DNA of 64,000 bases from Gymnopilus junonius (Eukaryota; Basidiomycota; Agaricomycetes; Agaricales; Galerinaceae). The position numbers and the translations under genes are program-made. Numbering within the stretch: position 1 is the stretch's first letter; every line of letters starts with the position of its first letter. The notes beneath the pieces are model-generated. The model had not been told where the DNA came from. It saw only the letters and a list, made by a program, of their open reading frames with translations, and ran no database searches. Shown piece after piece: positions 58,667-64,000 of this stretch. The stretch is taken from positions 711,452 to 775,451 of the forward strand of contig JADNYJ010000004.1 of assembly GCA_015501075.1 (NCBI GenBank). Direction: 5' to 3'.

Positions 58667-60729
58667 TCACGGGTGCAACAGAACTTTAGTGAAGCCATCC
58701 ACACGGCGGTCAAACTTGTCATATGCTTCTGCTGCTTGATCAAGCGGCAGATTATGGGAGACGACGAAGGAAGGTTTGGCCTTGCCCGATATAATAAGGT
58801 CCCGCAGGTAACGATTATAGGACTATAATTACAGTGAGAATTTTCAGGATGAGAATAGCAAAGAACGTACCTTAACGTTGCATTGACCGGTACCTATAGT
58901 TAGACCTTTCTCGAACAATTTGCCTGCAGGAACGAGCGTTTGTCACCAGTGAGTAAGTAGTAAAGCATGAGAACGCGGCGAACACACCAAATGGGAAAGA
59001 AATATATCCTCTGGATAAATCGATGATTATTAAAGCATCTGAACCAAGACTGTCATACTACTCACTTCGCAGCAGCAGAATCAGGGGCGCCTGGGTCACT
59101 TGGTACATAGAGCCCGGGGATACCCAAGCCGCCAGTGGGCTTCACAACACGAATGAGAGCTTCGAGAACCGCGTTTGGCTGCTCCGTCTTCCCATCCCCA
59201 CTCGTGGCTTGATAGCCAACCGCTAAAAGTGAAATAAGTCGATAAACATATCAAGACTCACACGCTTAGAACAAGGAACTTTACCATCAACACCTCGGTC
59301 TACTTCCTTCCTGCACAGTAGTTCATGACATTTAGAAAAGTCGTGAGATGGTTACGAGAGGTGCTTACCCTCCGCGTATGTCCAAAATTTGCTGAACGGC
59401 ATCGCCTTTGCTGAAGTCGATGGGAACAGCTCCGATTTCCTTTGCCTTCGCCAAGCGCTCGGGGACACGATCAACAACATAAACCTCAGAAGCTCCGCGT
59501 AAAAGCGCAGAATAAGCTGCCATCAATCCAACTGGACCAGCTCCGAAAACGGCAATGGACTCTCCGGGTTTGAATCCCTTTACGCAGTTCGAATTGTAGC
59601 CTCTCATTTTCAGATGAGATTAGAAACTTGGACCCACAGAGATCTGCACACCGTGCCACCCCTGATCGCCAAGCGCAGAACACAGATTAGTAAACTTGTC
59701 GGTCGGGCATGACTATTACTCACAGTTGGGAAAATGTCAGCAAGCATTGCAAAGTCCGCTTCGTGCTCTGCCAGGCGGAAGTTTAAGGGCGTTGAAATCG
59801 GCAAATGGAACTCTGAGATATTCCTGAATAATCATGAAGTTTTTTTAAATCATTGAGTCGTATATTATTAAGACTTACAGCTTGTCCACCCGGGTAAGGT
59901 CCCATGGCTACATATCTGAGGAAGGCGTTCGGGTAAGAAGGATACAAATGAAGACGAAACCAAGGAACGCATACCCATAAGCTCTGTAGCAATTGGCATC
60001 ACCTGAATAAGACCAGGTATAAGCAGAATCACAAATTAACGACATACCCGCCAGCCTATATTTAGATATTCAGCTGCTTGTATTAAGGAAAGTGCTTTAC
60101 TGCGTAAGACGTACGAAGCCTGGATTGACTTGAGTGCAAAATGCAGATCGCCCTTCCTCACAATTGGTGCAACGACCGCATGCAACGTTGAAAGGCATAA
60201 CCACACGATCTCCTTTCGTCAAGACCTGAACCCGTCGAGATTAGTCCATGTTCCAGGAGAATGGGGTTGATGTGTGCTCACCGTGACCCCAGGACCTACT
60301 TCCTGTTATTGCCATCAGAAATCCCTTCATTTAAAAATATTCGATGAGCGTACATCGACAATGCCCAGACTGTGATCCGCAAGTAGGTCAGAAAGTCGGG
60401 CCTGTTTGGTATGGCGGTCATCACTTACTTCTCATGCCCAAAAACTATTCCCTGCTGAGCTGCCGTTCGTCCTTCATACATGTGCAAATCGCTGTACATA
60501 TCGATAGCTTTATATCAGAAACACAATAAAGACATTAGAAGAGCAAGCTGCTACCTTCCACAGATGCATGAAGTTCGTTACTGATGACGATTAAATCAGC
60601 CGTGATGCTTCAAATCAAGGAAAGCGTACTTTTGACAATGATGTCATCAGGGTGCAATATCTTTGGCTTCTCGACCTCTCGGATAGTAACAGTGAACGGT
60701 TTATCATAAACTACGGCGCGCATCGCCAT
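58667..60729 (-). pseudogene. Zinc-dependent alcohol/formaldehyde dehydrogenase-like, two frame breaks
   Basis: Medium-chain dehydrogenase of the glutathione-independent formaldehyde dehydrogenase type: NAD-dependent, zinc catalytic. The start MAMRAVVYDKPFTVTIREVE leads to the zinc segment TSCICGSDLHMYEGRT and GHENLG, the structural-zinc loop (MPFNVACGRCTNCEEGRS), the Rossmann fingerprint VFGAGPVGLMAAYSALLRGA, then RGVDAVGYQATSGD, FGKLFEKGLTIGTGQCNVK and a C-terminus ending FTKVLLHP. Around 13 short introns are canonical. The frame fails twice: an extra base near 60575 before TSCICGSD, and a break near 59768-59774 between NALKLPPG and EHEADFAMLADIFP. Active-site residues are intact, so the gene was functional recently or the breaks are technical. 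Confidence 0.75.
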
Positions 60730-61451
60730 AGATGAACTGGGTATGGTGTATTAATTCTTGATGAGTTCAACAGGAAGGAAATGAGAATAATGCGTTCAAG
60801 GGCGAGTCGAACCCCCTATTTCGAATTGGTTGTATTTAAAGCATTCCAGCGTGAAGCCCGACGCTGCCCATGGGTAGGAAAAACTCGACAAATTGAGTTT
60901 GACATCCTGGTTTTAGACTCAACTTCTACGTCAGCATTGATGTAAGTTAGGCAACTCACGAGGGAAAATAGGTCAGATGCACGATGAAAGGAAGGTGTCG
61001 TGAGACGAGTTCCTGTAGGAAGAGAGATGAAAAGGGATCAGCAGACCAGAGAGATAGATACTTTATGCGAGGAATGAATAACTCGACCACGGTATCCTCA
61101 TGCCACCTGTGACATTTCGCAAATTCAAAAGACTCGTAAAGGCATTTGGCGTAAATATTAATCAGATGGCACGCTAATATCCTGTAACTGGCAATAGGGA
61201 TTTCAGATGCGTCGCGCATGAGCAGATAGGTAGGCATGTAGGTAACCGGCGAGGAATTGAGACAATAATGTTGGCATTGGGTAAGTCTAACAATTTGAAA
61301 TGGGGTTTGGCATCTGGCGGTAACGTGTCAAACGACGAAGAGTCTAGATGAACCTCAAACAGGCGTGCGGTGTGTGCCCATGTTCGGATGTGACGGGGGC
61401 GCTTTGATCCGGAAACACAGCCACAGCTAGGCAGGGGACCGACACCCCGAA
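60730..61451. other. No gene recognised
   Basis: Dehydrogenase promoter side and a reverse frame at 60956-61237 without family content. A ggttcgactc stretch near 60790 looks like a tRNA T-loop, but nothing else of a tRNA is present. Confidence 0.4.
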
Positions 61452-61665
61452 CACTGCTGGCACTGAGTAGTGTTTCTTGAGGAAACAGTACCTAGGAAAC
61501 ACGTCATATGACTTTTTTTCTACTGTTTTCTTGAGAAAACACCGGTCGGCCATACCAAATTAGGCAAGGCCGAATGCTGGTTTCTTGAGAAACACCTAAA
61601 AGAAATCAGGTGACGTGTTTCTTTCATGCTGTTTCCCAAAGAAACAGAGGTTGGTGCCAGCAGTG
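61452..61665 (-). mobile_element. CACTA-like MITE, copy 2
   Basis: 214 bp, homologous along its whole length to the copy at 52151-52363 but in inverted orientation. It has the same cactgctggcac / gtgccagcagtg termini and is flanked by the direct 3-bp repeat gaa (61449-61451 and 61666-61668). Small base differences and one-base indels separate the two copies, so both moved in the not very distant past. No coding capacity. Confidence 0.85.
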
Positions 61666-61967
61666 GAACAGGTTTTGGGTTCATTCAAAGCCAGCAATAT
61701 GCTAAAGGGCGTGCTATCAGTGTCGCCTGAACAAGAATCGAAGGAAGTGAAAAGTAAGGAAATACAAAATAGCTTTGATTGCATTGCAGCGGCAGGTCAT
61801 GTAAGTGATTTATGTCAGAGGCAAGAAACCTAAACTCTATAGACGAATAAATGAGACCACATCAGAAGCAGAAGGAAGGGAACCAACCAAAGTACTGGGA
61901 GCATATGATAGTCTAATAACACAGATATGTAAAGACTCCGTGATGAGCGACAAAACAACGGATGGAA

Positions 61968-63362
61968 TCATGAATCAGCCATGACGACGTCTGCATCCCC
62001 TCCAGGTGACTTGTCTTGTAGCGCTTCCGCAGCTTGGCGGATGACAGCCAATTTTTCTCGCATAACTTTGATAGCTTCAGGGAGCATTCTTTCCGGCGCG
62101 TAGGGGCCTTCTGACTCGACGTTGACTGTCAAAGCGAGGTGTTAACAAAAAATGAAAAAAAAAGTTCGAAGGAAAAAAGTAGGCCGCTTACACAAGAAAT
62201 AATCCCGCACGCGACTAAGCTCCACCGAACCTGCAAACTCTGGATGCCTCAACACCTCCCGACTAACAGTGTCATTCCGCACGTTCTCCTCATCCACGCT
62301 CACTTCCTTCGTCCTAGGATCAATCTTGATCACGCCTGGTGAAAAACATTTTTGAAATTTCTCGCTCAAGTGGGGCGGGATGGGTTTTGTGATCTTGATG
62401 TGTGGCAGAAGGCGGTATGAGGCGGTCGCTACAGAAATTCCAACAAAAGGTGTTTCTTGAGTATAATAATACATGACGAGAGAATGGATCAGAGGAAGAA
62501 CGTACCGACAGGACTAAATTTTGCATGATCTTTCCCAACACCCTTGACAGCATGCAGTTCCATATTGATTTGCTGCCCTGGTCTCAGCTTGACAAGCACG
62601 ATATTGGGATTCGTAGGTGCGGGCGATTTCCCAGCGAAAACGTCTTCTTGTTCACCCGCCGGCGTCCATTTAAGATGGGAAGATAAAATTCCGAGTTGAT
62701 GTACAGTTCATGTGGGTTTGTGGATCCTTTTGGCGCATTTGGATTACGCTCGCAAGTGACGTCGACGCTGAAGACGATCGTATTACGGTCTGTGGGCTGG
62801 TCGTTGGGACCTAAGGAAAAGAAATCTGATGTTAGAAAAGAAACTTTTATGTGAGTGGAGTAGAGAGACGGACCTCGCATAGTCATTAGAGCAGGATCTA
62901 CATTCAGTGGGACAAGGCCAATTCGGTGGGATAAAACTTCGTCTACAATAACGGAGTTGTTGTTCCACACGAACACCTGTTCTATGCACACTGTAGGGAC
63001 CTAGTAACTCGCCATTAAAACAAAAAAAAACATCAAAGACGAACCAGACCCACCTCCGCAATCATAATCCTTCGAAACGCGTTAGCTATCGAAGCATCCA
63101 CACCGATGTCAAAATCTATCGAGTGCTGTGATAGTCTTTGGACCTTAACCGTCAAGTTCTGCCCTTGCAAAGTTCAATTTCAAAATTACTCCCAGGAATA
63201 CAGTTCTGAAGCTTGAACTTTGCGCACCTTTTTGAAATTTGATAGATCCCAAGCGTGGTCTTCGCCAGGATAGTGGCCAGGAAAGTCCCTGCTCGATACA
63301 TTGGTTATGCGCTCAGCTTGTACACCGACTAGCCTGCGTTCGTCGAAGGTTTGGGCGGGCAT
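61968..63362 (-). CDS. RPC40: RNA polymerase I and III subunit RPAC1 (AC40)
   Basis: The alpha-like subunit shared by RNA polymerases I and III; it pairs with AC19 to nucleate assembly. It starts [20 protein letters not shown] and continues [20 protein letters not shown], then the alpha-motif [20 protein letters not shown] and [80 protein letters not shown] and [20 protein letters not shown]. It ends [20 protein letters not shown]...[11 protein letters not shown]. Introns are canonical. After ...HELYINSE the frame is one base short in a T run (about 62684-62692), yet the following segment is perfectly conserved in the next frame. As the gene is essential and usually single-copy, a sequence error is the likeliest cause. 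Confidence 0.88.
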
Positions 63363-63555
63363 TAATAAAGGTGATGATGGTCGGGAAGAAACAAGGAAGG
63401 GAATACAAATTTTTTTTTCTTTAGTTTCACACGGACAGTTTTATTATAATCCACCATCATCTACACTACAATTTGATACGAAGTCCGATAATCACCATCC
63501 TCCTGCACTGTTCTGCAAGAATACGGCGGTCAGAAATGCTTTCGATAAGGAAATT

Positions 63556-64000
63556 TCAACGCACCATCTTTTCTTGTCTTTTTATCTCGCTATATATGAA
63601 GACAAGGATCAGAAATACCTCGTCTTTCGCCAGCGCAACTCTCGACAGCTTCAAGACGAGAGGCTTCACTTTGCCCATAGAACTGGGCGGTAAGGGACCG
63701 AGAACGACGCTTCGACTTCTACTGTACTCGTACAATTCGCCTGGAAGTTCTTTTCAGCAGAAGAACTCCTGTCCAGGAAATCAACGCACCTCCATCCGTC
63801 TTCCTGGTGGACGACGTTGTATTCTTCTCTATCCTCAGCCCACTTCCAATATCTTGACCTGCGAGCGTGCCATGTCTTCATCAGCTCTCCAATTCCCGCT
63901 ACATGACCAGCTGGCAAAGACCCACTTATTTCTAACCCTCCCGGTTTCCGCCTAATATCATAAATAGCCTTCCTATGGCCATTGATCTCAAACGTCTTCT
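63556..64000 (-). CDS. Partial gene at right edge, possibly DUF6593-like
   Basis: Open from the window edge: FEINGHRKAIYDIRRKPG, LMKTWHARRSRYWKWAED, EEYNVVHQEDGWR. After about 63740 the coding feel passes to another frame (ELYEYSRSRSVVLGPLPPSS, VKPLVLKLSRVALAKDE, VFLILVFIYSEIKRQEKMV, then stop at 63556), suggesting one missing base near 63738-63743. The final hydrophobic strand followed by a basic end resembles small basidiomycete DUF6593 proteins. This is from memory and weak. The start lies beyond the window. Confidence 0.4.

Noticed and set aside
60775..60815. Reverse-strand ggttcgactc resembling a tRNA 3' end
   Set aside because: The acceptor strand has no partner upstream and no anticodon arm could be placed.
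1..64000. CRISPR arrays, bacterial operons, secondary-metabolite core enzymes (PKS/NRPS/terpene synthase)
   Set aside because: None seen; the window is eukaryotic with spliced genes and no large biosynthetic modules.

Overview
The window is nuclear DNA from a mushroom-forming basidiomycete (Agaricomycetes). Evidence for this is the many short spliceosomal introns (about 50-60 nt, with ctgac/ctaac-like branch sites), the families present (Agaricomycete F-box proteins, small secreted 'glycopeptide' proteins, basidiomycete-type histidine phosphatase, C2H2 factor) and eukaryotic core genes (GCN1, SRP72, pinin, CTK3, dynamin, RPC40). There are no operons. Gene models below were spliced by hand from GT-AG sites, reading frame and recognised family motifs.

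Layout. 0-6 kb: a decayed metallo-beta-lactamase gene, a small Cys-rich protein and a membrane-anchored histidine phosphatase with a 6-nt micro-exon. 6.9-12.7 kb: SRP72 (unusually short), pinin (divergent from SRP72 across about 116 bp) and a dynamin-family GTPase. 13.9-18.1 kb: F-box gene and fragment, then CTD-kinase gamma subunit CTK3. 18.8-23.2 kb: single-pass membrane protein, a frameshifted PrpF-family gene and an LRR/F-box-like remnant. 24.6-38.6 kb: lactonase, a family III CoA-transferase with an upstream gene relic, and the very long GCN1 gene. 40.7-50.7 kb: C2H2 zinc-finger factor, an unrecognised 1,057-aa protein with two unusually long introns, and a small unknown protein. 51.6-61.7 kb: an accessory block with a roughly 1.0-kb terminal-inverted-repeat element (8-bp target duplication), a CACTA-like MITE nested in it and a second MITE copy 9 kb away, an F-box gene, two tandem secreted glycopeptide genes and a broken zinc alcohol dehydrogenase. 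62-64 kb: RPC40 (AC40) and a truncated gene at the right edge.

Central-process genes (translation control, protein targeting, splicing, transcription, membrane fission) alternate with dispensable enzyme, F-box and secreted genes. Many of the dispensable ones carry single-base frame breaks. GCN1, dynamin, CTK3, SRP72 and the histidine phosphatase read through without any, but pinin and RPC40, which are normally indispensable, each show one too. Part of the pattern may therefore be draft-sequence error at short homopolymers.

The most interesting signals are the nested transposable elements with intact target duplications, a shared GG-AG intron next to a 14-nt micro-exon in both glycopeptide genes, the 6-nt micro-exon, and the half-length SRP72.
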